From NCBI GenBank assembly GCA_019456185.1, contig VRUH01000030.1, forward strand, positions 1 to 45,004: a DNA stretch of 45,004 nucleotides. The letters run 5' to 3'. How positions within the stretch are numbered: the first letter of the stretch is position 1; each line of letters starts with the position of its first letter. The translations under genes and the position numbers were made by a program. Origin of the DNA: Candidatus Glassbacteria bacterium. Its GTDB lineage: Bacteria > Gemmatimonadota > Glassbacteria > GWA2-58-10. Under the pieces are notes generated by a model that was not told the DNA's origin, did no database searches, and worked only from the letters and a program-made list of their open reading frames with translations. Shown here in pieces: positions 18,033 to 26,784 of the stretch.

Positions 18033-18201
18033 TACCAACGGCCAGAGACACTGACCTGTGGGTATCCTTCGACACGCGAGCTTCGCTCGCTGCTCAGGAT
18101 GAGGAATCCCTTTGTTTTTCAACAAAATTCTCATCCTGAGCAGCCGCGCAAGCGGCGTGTCGAAGGATGGCCGGAGGAGTCAGTGATTGTGCCCCTTGGT
18201 A
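18033..18201. mobile_element. MITE copy 3 (169 bp) carrying an internal palindromic repeat
   Basis: Ends TACCAACGGCCAGAGACACT and (reverse) TACCAAGGGGCACAATCACT are imperfect inverted repeats related to those of the other two copies. The same 3-bp duplication TTA flanks it (18030-18032 and 18202-18204). The interior is a large inverted repeat, arms 18064-18103 and 18130-18168, each with its own mini-palindrome. This interior matches a CCTTCGACACGC...GCTCAGGATGAG repeat type that I recall as dispersed in many alphaproteobacteria. No coding sequence. Confidence 0.7.
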
Positions 18202-18211
18202 TTAATAGTCT

Positions 18212-18409
18212 CTAAAATGGAAGCGAATAGGAAGACGGTGCACCTTCCGGGGCCGCTATCTTGGCGAATAGCCAGACCAGCAGCCAGGCGGCGACCAGCA
18301 CGAAGGGCAGGCTCAAGGCGAAAATCGTCCACTTCCGCCCGATCGCACGCTCCAGATCTTCCCGGTTTATCCGCCGCCCGGGACCGCTGCCGAAAGCGGC
18401 ATACAACAC
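18212..18409 (-). CDS. Possible small single-span membrane protein
   Basis: A frame of about 65 codons from GTG at 18409 (TTG at 18406 is an alternative). It reads a basic segment (RRINREDLERAIGRKW) followed by one strong hydrophobic helix (FALSLPFVLVAAWLLVWLFA) and a short tail. It starts 39 nt after the aminotransferase stop on the same strand, at the end of the operon. No family is recognised. It could be a small accessory protein of the transport operon or a chance frame; the clean amphipathic-plus-helix design is the only support. Confidence 0.35.
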   Translation of the reverse strand: MLYAAFGSGPGRRINREDLERAIGRKWTIFALSLPFVLVAAWLLVWLFAKIAAPEGAPSSYSLPF

Positions 18410-18447
18410 AGCGATGCATATGCGCAGATATCGGGAACCCCGGGGCA

Positions 18448-19617
18448 TCAAACGCCCTCGACGAGAAACTCCAGGGCCGCGGCAACCCCGCCGCGAGAGA
18501 ACGGCACCCCGGCAAGCACCAAACCCATCTCGATACCACCAAGGGTACCGGCGAGCATGAGATCGTTGAAATCCCCGAGGTGGCCGATGCGGAACACCCT
18601 GCCCTTGACCTTTCCGAGACCGTTGCCGAGCGACATGTCGAACCGTTCGAGGACGACGCGGCGGAAGGCGTCGGCGTCGTGGCCGTCGGGCATCAGTACC
18701 GCGGTCAGCGAATTGCTGTATGCCCCGGAATCGAGGCACAGCAGCTCGAGACGCCAGCCGGCGACGGCCCGCCGGGTCGCCTCGGCCAACCGGGCGTGGC
18801 GGGCGAAGACCCCGTCCAGCCCCTCATCGAGCAGCATGTCGATGGCCTCGCTCAGGCCGAACAGCAGGTTGGTCGACGGGGTGTAGGGAAACAGGCCGGA
18901 TTGGTTGGCCCCGACCATGGCCCGCCAGTCCCAGTAGGAGCGGGCCAGCCGGGCGTCTTGCGAGGCCGCCAGGGCCTTGTCGCTGATCGCGTTGAAGCCC
19001 AGGCCCGGAGGCAGCATCAGGCCCTTCTGCGAGCCGGCGACGGTGACGTCGACGCCCCATTCCTCGTGCCGATAGTCGATCGATGCCAGCGACGAGATGG
19101 TATCGACCATCAGCAGGGACGGATGCCCGGCCCGGTCCATCGCCTCGCGGATCCCGGAGACGCGGCTGACGACGCCGGTCGAGGTCTCGTTGTGGACCAC
19201 GGCCACGGCCTTGATGGCGTGGTCCCGGTCCTCGGCCAACCTGGCCTCGACCATCGCCGGGTCCACGCCGTGGCGCCAGTCCCCGGCGACGAAGTCGACC
19301 TCGAGGCCGAAACGCAGCGCCACGTCGCGCCAAAGGGTGGCGAAATGGCCGGTCTCGAACATCAGCACCTTGTCGCCCGCCGACAGCGTGTTGACCAGGG
19401 CCGCTTCCCACGCCCCGGTTCCCGAAGAAGGAAAGATCACCACGGGTCCCGAGGTCTTGAATATGGACTTGAGGCCGTCCAGGATCCGCCGCGTCATCGC
19501 CGCGAACCCGGGACCCCGGTGGTCTATGGTCGGCCGCTCGATGGCCCGCAGAATGCGCTCGGGCACGTTGGTCGGCCCGGGGATCTGGAGAAAATGTCGT
19601 CCGCTCTTGTCGCTCAT
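18448..19617 (-). CDS. Serine-glyoxylate / alanine-glyoxylate aminotransferase
   Basis: 389 residues, fold type I class V PLP enzyme. The N terminus reads FLQIPGPTNVPERIL, glyoxylate aminotransferase-like; the substrate loop is SSGTGAWEAAL; the PLP Asp is in LMVDTISSL; the Schiff-base Lys is in VAGSQKGLMLPPGL. It interconverts glyoxylate and glycine while producing hydroxypyruvate from serine (or pyruvate from alanine). This ties the dehydratase product side to the glyoxylate enzymes encoded elsewhere in the island. The ATG at 19617 has a GGGAG ribosome site in the 23-nt gap after the dehydratase gene. Related beta-hydroxyaspartate-cycle BhcA cannot be ruled out, but no BhcBCD genes are present. 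Confidence 0.85.
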   Translation of the reverse strand: MSDKSGRHFLQIPGPTNVPERILRAIERPTIDHRGPGFAAMTRRILDGLKSIFKTSGPVVIFPSSGTGAWEAALVNTLSAGDKVLMFETGHFATLWRDVALRFGLEVDFVAGDWRHGVDPAMVEARLAEDRDHAIKAVAVVHNETSTGVVSRVSGIREAMDRAGHPSLLMVDTISSLASIDYRHEEWGVDVTVAGSQKGLMLPPGLGFNAISDKALAASQDARLARSYWDWRAMVGANQSGLFPYTPSTNLLFGLSEAIDMLLDEGLDGVFARHARLAEATRRAVAGWRLELLCLDSGAYSNSLTAVLMPDGHDADAFRRVVLERFDMSLGNGLGKVKGRVFRIGHLGDFNDLMLAGTLGGIEMGLVLAGVPFSRGGVAAALEFLVEGV

Positions 19618-19640
19618 GGCGGGCCTCTCCCGGAGGGATA

Positions 19641-21188
19641 TTACATCACGGCGCCGATCTGCCAGGGAACGAACTCCTGGTCGCCGAAGCCGAGGGTTTC
19701 GCTCCTGGTCCTGGCCCCCGACGCGATGTCCAGGAGCAGGTGGAAGATCCGCTCGCCCATCTCCTCGACGCTGGCCTCGCCGGCGACCACCAAACCGCAA
19801 TTGACGTCCATATCGCCGGCCATCCGCTCATACATCGGGGTGTTGGTGGCCAGCTTGAACGAGGGCACCGGCTTGCCGCCGAACACCGAACCCCGGCCGG
19901 TGGTGAAGCCGATGACGTTGGCGCCCCCGGCGACCATGCCGGTGATCGACACCGGGTCGTAGCCCGGCGTGTCCATGAACACCAACCCCTTGGCGGTGAT
20001 CTTCTCGGCGAAGCCGTAAACGTCCACCAGGTTGGTCGTGCCGCCCTTGGCCGCCGCCCCGAGGGACTTCTCGAGGATGGTGGTCAGGCCGCCGGCCTTG
20101 TTGCCTGGCGTCGGGTTGTTGTTCATCTCGCCGCCGTTGCGGGCCACGTAGTCTTCCCACCAGCGGATCAGGCCGATCAGCTTCTCCCCCACCTCGCGGC
20201 TGACGGCGCGCCGGGTCAACAGGTGTTCGGCGCCGTAGATTTCCGGCGTCTCGCCGAACACCACGGTGCCGCCGTGCCGCACCACCAGGTCAGCGGCCGC
20301 GCCCAGCGCCGGGTTGGCGCTGATCCCCGAGTAGGCGTCCGAGCCACCGCATTCCATGCCGAGAACCAAGTGGCTGGCCGGCACCGCCTGGCGGCGGACG
20401 TCGTCGGCCAGGGCCAGCATCTCTTCGAGGTGGGCGATGCCGTCGGCGATGGTGGGCTCGGTGCCGCCGCTGTCCTGGATGACGATGGCCCGGGCCAGCG
20501 GTCCCGGCTCGATACCTTCCGCCTCCATCACGTCGCGGGCCTGGGCCACTTCGCAGCCGAGGCCGACCAACAGGACACCGGCGAAGTTGGGATGCCGGGC
20601 GTAGCCGGCGAGTACCCGCTTCAGGTAGGTGTATCCTTCCCCATCGGCGGCCGTGCAACAGCCGCTACCGTGGTGCAGGGCGACGACGCCATCGACATTG
20701 GGATAGGGGTCGAGTCGCGTTCCGCGGAAACGGTCGGCGATGGCGCGGGCCACCGAGCCCGAACAGTTGACCGTGCCGATGACGCCGACGTAGTTGCGCG
20801 TGGCGACCCGCTGGTCGGCGCGCACGATGCCCTGAAAGGTGGCGCGGTCGGCTTCGGGGACCATGGCCGTGGGGCGGGCCTCCTCGCCGATGCGGGGATC
20901 GCGGATGAAGTCTCGCATCTCCACATTGTGGGTGTGAACGTGTTGGCCGGCGCCGATGTCGACGCTGGCGAAGCCGATGATCTGGCCGTACTTGCGTACC
21001 GCATCACCGCTGGCGATAGGGGCGGTCGCCAGCTTGTGGCCGCGCGGAATCGGCTCGGCGACGCAGACGCCCTCTCCCGCCAGCTCCGTCCCCGGCGAGA
21101 GTTCACTGCCGGCCACGATGACGTTATCGGTGGCGTGTAGGCGGATGGTCAGAGGTTGTTGTCCGGCGATGTCGCTTCTTTGGGACAT
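19641..21188 (-). CDS. UxaA-family altronate/galactarate-type dehydratase
   Basis: 515 residues. The N-terminal SAF domain (about 12-95, with GHKLATAPI) is fused to the large UxaA catalytic domain. Conserved blocks: RNYVGVIGTVNCS, HHGSGCC, GLGCEVAQ, GMECGGSDAYSGISANPAL, NPTPGNKAGGLTTI and TTGRGSVFGGKP. Family members dehydrate sugar acids (altronate, galactarate) or act as sulfo-lyases (SuyAB), using iron. The true substrate here is unknown; linkage to a TRAP transporter and glyoxylate enzymes points to a hydroxylated carboxylate. It lies in the middle of the minus-strand operon. Confidence 0.85.
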   Translation of the reverse strand: MSQRSDIAGQQPLTIRLHATDNVIVAGSELSPGTELAGEGVCVAEPIPRGHKLATAPIASGDAVRKYGQIIGFASVDIGAGQHVHTHNVEMRDFIRDPRIGEEARPTAMVPEADRATFQGIVRADQRVATRNYVGVIGTVNCSGSVARAIADRFRGTRLDPYPNVDGVVALHHGSGCCTAADGEGYTYLKRVLAGYARHPNFAGVLLVGLGCEVAQARDVMEAEGIEPGPLARAIVIQDSGGTEPTIADGIAHLEEMLALADDVRRQAVPASHLVLGMECGGSDAYSGISANPALGAAADLVVRHGGTVVFGETPEIYGAEHLLTRRAVSREVGEKLIGLIRWWEDYVARNGGEMNNNPTPGNKAGGLTTILEKSLGAAAKGGTTNLVDVYGFAEKITAKGLVFMDTPGYDPVSITGMVAGGANVIGFTTGRGSVFGGKPVPSFKLATNTPMYERMAGDMDVNCGLVVAGEASVEEMGERIFHLLLDIASGARTRSETLGFGDQEFVPWQIGAVM

Positions 21189-21234
21189 GTCACGCCACCT
21201 GTTGCCAATCTCCGCCGCCGTCGTCAGAGGCGGG

Positions 21235-21435
21235 TCAGCCGTCGTTATTGTTGTTGCGGTTAGCGTTGCCGTTGGAGTCGGCCTGTTGCAGGGACTGGTA
21301 GAAATCGTAGGCCACCATACCCAGGGTCAGGAGAATGATGACCGCCAGGGGCACCGACACCAGGATGTTCATGTAATAGATCAGGAACACGAAGACCAGG
21401 GTCAGGGCGATCAGTCCGGAGAAGAAGTTTTTCAT
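21235..21435 (-). CDS. Small two-helix membrane protein
   Basis: 66 residues: two hydrophobic helices (about 6-20 and 25-43), then a polar Asn-rich tail (NGNANRNNNNDG). An AGAGGGA ribosome site precedes the ATG at 21435, and the gene sits in a 290-nt gap between amidase and dehydratase genes of the same operon. No family is recognised. It could be a small subunit that stabilises the TRAP permease, but this rests on position only. Confidence 0.65.
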   Translation of the reverse strand: MKNFFSGLIALTLVFVFLIYYMNILVSVPLAVIILLTLGMVAYDFYQSLQQADSNGNANRNNNNDG

Positions 21436-21479
21436 CGTATCCCTCTATTACCTCGTTCCGTTGTCCGGTTGGGCGCCGA

Positions 21480-22814
21480 TCAACTCCCGAGTTCCTCGAC
21501 CAGCCAGCGCGCGGTTCGCAACAGGCGCCCGTCGTCACCCTTGGGCGCCACCAGTTGCACGCCCAGGGGCATGCCTTCCTCGCCCTGCATCAGCGGCAGG
21601 GTAATGGCCGGCATCCCGCACAACGTCCAGATGGTGCAGAAGATGGGGCTGCCGGTGGAGTCCAGGCCTCGAGGGGCCTCGCCGACGGTGGCCGGCGCGA
21701 GGATGGCGTCGTAGCGCTCGAAGATGTCGCCGAAGCTGCCGTTGAGCAACGCGATCAGGCCGACCGCCCGGTTATAGTCGACGGCCAGGGTTTTCTGGCC
21801 GCGCTCGATCATCTGGCGAAGAATCTCGCTCAGCTGGTCCCGGCCGGTGGCGTATTCCCGCTCGAAGCTGAGGGCCAGATCGGCCTCCATGATGCAACGA
21901 TGGCTGTCGATGGCGTCGTCGAAGGCCGGCGACAGGCTGGCTTCCTCGACGTTTTCGCCCAGATTTTCCACCAGTTCGGCGAAGGCCTCGCGGGTGCCTT
22001 CCTCGGCATGCTCCCAGGCCGGCGTCTTGACGAAGCCCAGCTTGGGCGTCACCGGCGGTTCCTGGGCCGCTGTCTCGACCAGGCCCGGCCTCATGCGGGG
22101 CCGGGTGTCGGGATCCAATTCGTCATGGCCCATCATCTGCTCGGCGATCAGGGCCGCGTCGCCGACGTCGCGGGCGAAGACGCCCACCTGGTCCAGGGTC
22201 CGCGACTGCTGCAGGATGCGATGGCGCGAGATCAGGCCATGGCTCGGCTTGAAGCCGACCACGCCGCAATAGGCGGCGGGGCGGATCATCGAGCCGTTGG
22301 TCTGGGTGCCGATGGCCAGGGGCACCATATGGGCCGCCACGGCGGCCGCCGAGCCACTGGACGAGCCCCCTGGAGTGCGTTCCGGATCGTGGGGATTGCG
22401 CGTCTTGCCGGGCGAGAAGACGGCCAGTTCGGTGGTCACCGTCTTGCCCAGGATGACGGCGCCGGCCTGGCGCAGGCGGGCCACCGCGGTAGCGTCCTGG
22501 CCGGGGGTGCGCCCGGCATGCAGGATGGTGCCGTCCTCGGTCGGCATGTCCTTGGTGTCGAAGATGTCCTTGACGCCCACCGGGACGCCATGCAGGGCGC
22601 CCAGGGTCTTTCCCGCCTGCCGCGCCTCGTCGGCCTCGCGGGCTCGATCCAGGGCCAGGTCGGGGTCCAGATGGACCCAGGCCTGGACTTGTTCCTCGAC
22701 CTGATCGATGCGCTCGAGGCAGGCCTGGACGAGCTCGACGGAGGTGATCACGCCTTCGCGGATCGCCTCCGCCGCCTCGGCGGCGCCCAGTTCGATGGGG
22801 TTCCTCTTATTCAC
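21480..22814 (-). CDS. Amidase-signature family hydrolase
   Basis: 444 residues with the complete Ser-cisSer-Lys triad: Lys in HGVPVGVKDIFDT, cis-Ser in the Gly/Ser-rich block TPGGSSSGSAAAVAA, and nucleophile Ser in IGTQTNGSMIRPAAYCG. It hydrolyses an amide to acid plus ammonia. It is not a GatA partner, since no gatB or gatC is present. It lies 9 nt after dctM and inside the transport operon. This suggests that the imported compound, or an intermediate, contains an amide bond, or that it frees a dicarboxylate from its half-amide. That is inference from position. Confidence 0.85.
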   Translation of the reverse strand: MNKRNPIELGAAEAAEAIREGVITSVELVQACLERIDQVEEQVQAWVHLDPDLALDRAREADEARQAGKTLGALHGVPVGVKDIFDTKDMPTEDGTILHAGRTPGQDATAVARLRQAGAVILGKTVTTELAVFSPGKTRNPHDPERTPGGSSSGSAAAVAAHMVPLAIGTQTNGSMIRPAAYCGVVGFKPSHGLISRHRILQQSRTLDQVGVFARDVGDAALIAEQMMGHDELDPDTRPRMRPGLVETAAQEPPVTPKLGFVKTPAWEHAEEGTREAFAELVENLGENVEEASLSPAFDDAIDSHRCIMEADLALSFEREYATGRDQLSEILRQMIERGQKTLAVDYNRAVGLIALLNGSFGDIFERYDAILAPATVGEAPRGLDSTGSPIFCTIWTLCGMPAITLPLMQGEEGMPLGVQLVAPKGDDGRLLRTARWLVEELGS

Positions 22815-22823
22815 CGTTCCACC

Positions 22824-24659
22824 CTATCGGATGCCGTAAAAGTAGTCTGGCAGCCACAGGACGATCCCGGGGAAGTTGTAGATAAGCACCATGGCGATCA
22901 ACACCATGGACAGGAACGGCATGCATCCCCGGAAGATGGTGACCAATTGCACATGGGGTGGAGCCACCCCTTTCAGGTAGTAGGCCGCCATGGCCATGGG
23001 AGGCGTCAGGAACGAGGTCTGAAGGTTGAGCGCCACCAGGATGCCGAAGAACAGCGGGTCGATGCCGAAGATGTCCAGCATGGGCAGGAAGATGGGAACG
23101 AAGATGATGATGATCTCGCTCCACTCCAGCGGCCAGCCGAGGAAGAAGATGATGATCTGGGCCAGGATCAGGAACATCACCGGCGACAGATCGAGGCCGA
23201 GCACGAACTCCTCGATCAACGAGTGTCCCCCGAGATAGGAGAACACCGAGGCGAAGGTCCACGAGCCGACGAACAGCCAGCACACCATGGCCGAGGTGCG
23301 CACCGTCAGATAGACCGCCTCCTTGAGCTTCTCCCAATCGACGCCGCGCCATGCCAGGAAACCCAGCATGCCCAGGAAGAACCCGACGTCGGCCGCCCAG
23401 ATGGTCAGCGTCTCGTTCTCAATATAGGACTCCAGGCCGATGACCTTGGCCAGGAACAGGAGCACCAGGCTAACCGCCAGGCCTCCGAGGCCCCCCATGG
23501 CGGCCGACTTCATCAGGGCCCGCCCGGGAACGCGCGTCGGCCGCAGCCTGGCCAGCAACGGCAACCTGTCACCAACGAGGTGAAGCCCGACTCCGGCGGA
23601 CAAGGCCACAAGGATGGCGAGGCCGGGGCCGCCCGGCAGTTGCCTCTCCTCGGGCAGCGGCATGTCGAAGAAGACGATCCCGAGGACCTGGAAAATCACA
23701 TAGAGCAGGTAAAGGAGGAACACCAGAAGGCTGCCCAGTCCGATCGACTCCATCCAGCCCGGCGCCGTGTCCTTGGCCCTGGCCACCCATTCGGGGACCT
23801 CGTTGCCGCCGATCACATCCGCCAGGCGGTATCCGGAGGCCAGGACCATGCTGCCCAGGGCTCCCACCGCCGCCGCCTCGGTCGGGGTCGCCAGTCCGAA
23901 CAGGATGGCGCCGAGCACCGACATGATGAGAAGCGCCAGTGGAATGAACGAGGTCAGCAGCATGTAGAGCAGTTCCCTGGTGGGAATATCGGTCTGCTCC
24001 TTGGGTGGCTTGGGGGCCAGCTTGGGATTGATCATGGCCCGGCCCATCACGTAGAAAATGTAGAGACCGGCCAGCATGGCGCCCGGGAGCATGGCGCCCG
24101 CATAGAGCTTGACCACCGAAACGCCCGACGCGGCGGCATAGACGATCAGCATGATGGAGGGCGGGATCAGGATTCCCAAGCAGCCGCCGGCGCAGATGAC
24201 GCCGGCCGAGAACCGCTCGTCGTATCCGGCCTTGAGCATGACCGGAAAGGCCAGCAGGCCCATCAGGGTGACGACGGCGCCGACGATGCCGACGGCGGTG
24301 GCGAAGATGGCGCAGGTCAACAGCGCCGCCACGGCCAGGGAGCCGGGAACCGCGCGGGCCGCGATGTTGAGGCTGTAGAACAGCCGGTCGACGATATTGG
24401 CCCGTTCGACCACGTATCCTATGAACAGGAACAGCGGCACCGCCACCAGCACGTCGTTGATCATCACCGAATAGGTCTGGTTGACCAGCAGGTCGAAGAT
24501 GCGGTTGTCGAAGATCGAATTCATGCGCTCGGCGTCGTAGTAGGCGTAGTAGCCGAACCCGACGCCCATGGCGATCAGGGTGAAACAGATGGGAAAACCG
24601 AGGATAATGACGAAGATGAAGATTCCCAGCATGGACAGGGCGATTTGGGGGTCGGTCAT
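22824..24659 (-). CDS. dctM: TRAP transporter large permease DctM, enlarged variant
   Basis: 611 residues; usual DctM proteins are about 430. The N-terminal half is typical: GFPICFTLIAMGVG, then PLFLFIGYVVERANI, GGCLGILIPPSIMLIVYA and FGLATPTEAAAVGALGS. The C-terminal half resumes with LTVRTSAMVCWLFVGS and the NLQTSFLTPPMAMAAYYLKG motif. Between them lies an extra segment (very roughly 285-455) with several additional hydrophobic helices. DctM carries out sodium-driven import of organic acids with DctQ and DctP. The start overlaps the dctQ stop (ATGA), so the two are translationally coupled. Confidence 0.9.
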   Translation of the reverse strand: MTDPQIALSMLGIFIFVIILGFPICFTLIAMGVGFGYYAYYDAERMNSIFDNRIFDLLVNQTYSVMINDVLVAVPLFLFIGYVVERANIVDRLFYSLNIAARAVPGSLAVAALLTCAIFATAVGIVGAVVTLMGLLAFPVMLKAGYDERFSAGVICAGGCLGILIPPSIMLIVYAAASGVSVVKLYAGAMLPGAMLAGLYIFYVMGRAMINPKLAPKPPKEQTDIPTRELLYMLLTSFIPLALLIMSVLGAILFGLATPTEAAAVGALGSMVLASGYRLADVIGGNEVPEWVARAKDTAPGWMESIGLGSLLVFLLYLLYVIFQVLGIVFFDMPLPEERQLPGGPGLAILVALSAGVGLHLVGDRLPLLARLRPTRVPGRALMKSAAMGGLGGLAVSLVLLFLAKVIGLESYIENETLTIWAADVGFFLGMLGFLAWRGVDWEKLKEAVYLTVRTSAMVCWLFVGSWTFASVFSYLGGHSLIEEFVLGLDLSPVMFLILAQIIIFFLGWPLEWSEIIIIFVPIFLPMLDIFGIDPLFFGILVALNLQTSFLTPPMAMAAYYLKGVAPPHVQLVTIFRGCMPFLSMVLIAMVLIYNFPGIVLWLPDYFYGIR

Positions 24660-25330
24660 TTCGCGTCCTCCCCCTGGGACTGGTCATCGGAAGCCCGTTT
24701 GTCCGCCGAAAGGCCGCCAGCCATGGCCTGGGCGGCCAATTCACGATCGTGCTGCTTCATAAGCGTGACCTCCAACTCCTCCACGTCGTGGAGGCGTTGC
24801 GGCCACTCGCCGGTCTTCATGCACAGGATGCAACGGATCATCTCGGCGATTCCCTGCAACAGCAGGATGAAGGCGGCCAGTGGAAGGATGGTCTTGAGCG
24901 ACGCAACGGGGACGCCGGCCGGACTGTTGATGCTGATCTCGCCGATCCGCCCGTTGGGGCCGAAGGGCCGGTAGGACCAGGATTCGCTGGCGTAGTCGAT
25001 GCCGGCATAGATCAGGGCCAACATGGCCGGGAAGAAAAACAGGAAATAGAGGACAAACTCGATGCGGGCCTGGTTGCGGGGCGACAGCAGCCGGTAGATC
25101 ACGTCGCCGCGCACGTGTCCATTGCGCGACAGGGTATAGGCTCCCGCCATCATGAACAGGGCTCCGTACATGGTGTAGCTGATGTCGAAGGACCAGGAGG
25201 TGGGATCGCGAAGCACGTAGCGGACGAAGACCTCGTAGCTGGTGGCGAAAGTGAGCACCACGATGCACCAGGCGAAGGCCTTTCCCGTCCATGCGCTCAG
25301 ATTGTCGATAAAGAAAAGAAATCGCTCCAT
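24656..25330 (-). CDS. dctQ: TRAP transporter small permease DctQ
   Basis: 224 residues from the ATG at 25330, with four hydrophobic helices, the first being FLFFIDNLSAWTGKAFAWCI. The motif RHVRGDVIYR-like (GHVRGDVIYRLLSPRNQARI) is typical of DctQ. A longer frame opens at 25408, but its extra 26 residues lack family character. The segment after helix 2 (about 130-170) is longer than usual, and the C terminus has a charged tail of about 55 residues. It acts as partner subunit of DctM in the inner membrane. It follows dctP by 113 nt. Confidence 0.88.
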   Translation of the reverse strand: MERFLFFIDNLSAWTGKAFAWCIVVLTFATSYEVFVRYVLRDPTSWSFDISYTMYGALFMMAGAYTLSRNGHVRGDVIYRLLSPRNQARIEFVLYFLFFFPAMLALIYAGIDYASESWSYRPFGPNGRIGEISINSPAGVPVASLKTILPLAAFILLLQGIAEMIRCILCMKTGEWPQRLHDVEELEVTLMKQHDRELAAQAMAGGLSADKRASDDQSQGEDAK

Positions 25331-25442
25331 GGGACGATCCTCGAGAGGCAGGAAAGAATACCACGACATGGGCGGGGCGGCACGCGTGGTGCCGCCCCTT
25401 AGACCCAAGTCACGCGGCTACGGTCGGAATCAGACCGTCATC

Positions 25443-26591
25443 CTAGAAGCCGAGCTCGCCCGGGAAGTAGTGATCGTAGGCAAGCTTGTAGTCGGCCGAA
25501 TTGAGGAGTTCGTAATAGGCCACGCGGTGGGCAAACGCCTTCTGGGACTTGAGGACCTTCTTGAAGAACGGATCCTCGGCCTCCAACTTGGCGATCATAT
25601 TGTCCCATGCGTCGAGCTGGTCGTTCATGACCGCTTGCGGGGTCCTGATGACCTTGACGCCCTGCTCGTTCTTCAGCCATTGCAGGTCGCGCGAATAGTT
25701 GTCCATGCCGGTGAAGAAGTTGGCCGAGGACGCGGCCTCGGCCGCATACTTCAGGATGGCCTTCTGCTCGGCGGCCAGGCGGTTGAACGTATCCTTGTTG
25801 AAGATGATCTCGAAGAATTCGGCCGCCTGGTGGTAGCTGCCCAACATGTAGATCTTGGACACGTCATGGGCGCCGAAGCGGCTGTCCGAGGTCGGGTTGT
25901 TGAACTCGAAGGCCTCGATGACGCCTTTCTCCAGGGCCGGTATGATCTCGCCGCCCGGGAGCTGGGTCACCTTGACCCCCATCGACTGCATGAGGTCGGC
26001 CGCCAGGCCCACGGTGCGGTACTTCAGGCCCACCATGTCGGCCGAACTCTTGATCTCCTTCTTGAACCATCCCAGGGGCTGGGTCGGCATCGGCATGGCG
26101 AAGAAGCCGACCAGGTTGAGGCCCAGCTTGGCGATCAGTTCGTCATAGAGTTCCTGTCCGCCACCCCTGTAGATCCAGGCCAGCCCGTTGTGGGCAGTCT
26201 GGCCGAACACCGGGCCGGTGCCGAACAGCGAGGCCACCTTGCTCTTGCCGTACCAGTACACGGTGACGCCATGGCCGCCGTCGAGCACGCCCTTGTGGAC
26301 CGCGTCCTGCACCTGGAACGATTTGACCACGGCGCCCGAGACCAGGTAGTCGATCTTCAGCCGGCCACCCGACATCTCGTTGACGCGGGTGACGTATTCC
26401 TCGGCCATCTCGTTGAAGATGTCCTTGGCGCCCCATGCGCCCTGCATCTTCAGGGTTGTCGTCTGGGCCCGGGATACATTCGGGAAAGCCACCGTCGCCG
26501 CGGCGCCGGCGACTGCGACTCCAGCCCCCTTCAGCAGGAACCTGCGGCGTGTCGGGTTCTTGACCTTCTTGCCTCTCCTTTTCGCACTCAT
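25443..26591 (-). CDS. dctP: TRAP transporter substrate-binding protein DctP (Tat-exported)
   Basis: 382 residues. A twin-arginine signal (TRRRFLLKGAGVAVAGAAAT) ends near SRA-QTT, so the protein is exported folded. Body motifs GTGPVFGQTAHNGLAWIYRG, GLKYRTVGLAADLMQ and YHQAAEFFEIIFNK resemble the TakP-like group that binds 2-oxo or aromatic acids as dimers. The ligand is probably a mono-carboxylate held by the Arg in LKYRTVG. It is the first gene of the operon; a perfect inverted repeat lies 32 nt upstream of its ATG. Confidence 0.9.
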   Translation of the reverse strand: MSAKRRGKKVKNPTRRRFLLKGAGVAVAGAAATVAFPNVSRAQTTTLKMQGAWGAKDIFNEMAEEYVTRVNEMSGGRLKIDYLVSGAVVKSFQVQDAVHKGVLDGGHGVTVYWYGKSKVASLFGTGPVFGQTAHNGLAWIYRGGGQELYDELIAKLGLNLVGFFAMPMPTQPLGWFKKEIKSSADMVGLKYRTVGLAADLMQSMGVKVTQLPGGEIIPALEKGVIEAFEFNNPTSDSRFGAHDVSKIYMLGSYHQAAEFFEIIFNKDTFNRLAAEQKAILKYAAEAASSANFFTGMDNYSRDLQWLKNEQGVKVIRTPQAVMNDQLDAWDNMIAKLEAEDPFFKKVLKSQKAFAHRVAYYELLNSADYKLAYDHYFPGELGF

Positions 26592-26622
26592 GATTCACTC
26601 CTCCCCTTCTCTGAAAGAAGAA

Positions 26623-26647
26623 TGTGTGGTATCTTGTATACCACACA
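26623..26647 (-). promoter_or_regulatory. Operator: perfect 10-bp inverted repeat upstream of dctP
   Basis: Arms TGTGTGGTAT (26623-26632) and ATACCACACA (26638-26647) with spacer CTTGT. The right half contains TTGTATACCA, the form of operator bound by FadR/VanR-type GntR regulators. It lies just upstream of the dctP ribosome site, where a repressor would block the whole operon. No GntR gene is in the window, so the regulator must be encoded elsewhere. Confidence 0.6.
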
Positions 26648-26784
26648 AGCGCGCACCATTACCACGCTACGTTCAGGCAGGCGAAGCGTCAACATGTTAT
26701 TACGCTCGGGTTGCCCACGAAAATAGGGAACCGGTTATGTCGCCTCTCCCGTCACTGCGCCCCCGGGGTGGCCGCTTCCACGGG

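Noticed and set aside
18187-21140. Long plus-strand frames opposite the aminotransferase and dehydratase
   Set aside because: No recognisable domain; the opposite strand encodes complete enzymes.
21555-24974. Very long plus-strand open frame (1139 codons) across the amidase and TRAP genes
   Set aside because: It is the antisense of dctM and the amidase gene; composition is His/Gly/Gln-rich without domains, while the minus strand encodes clear families.
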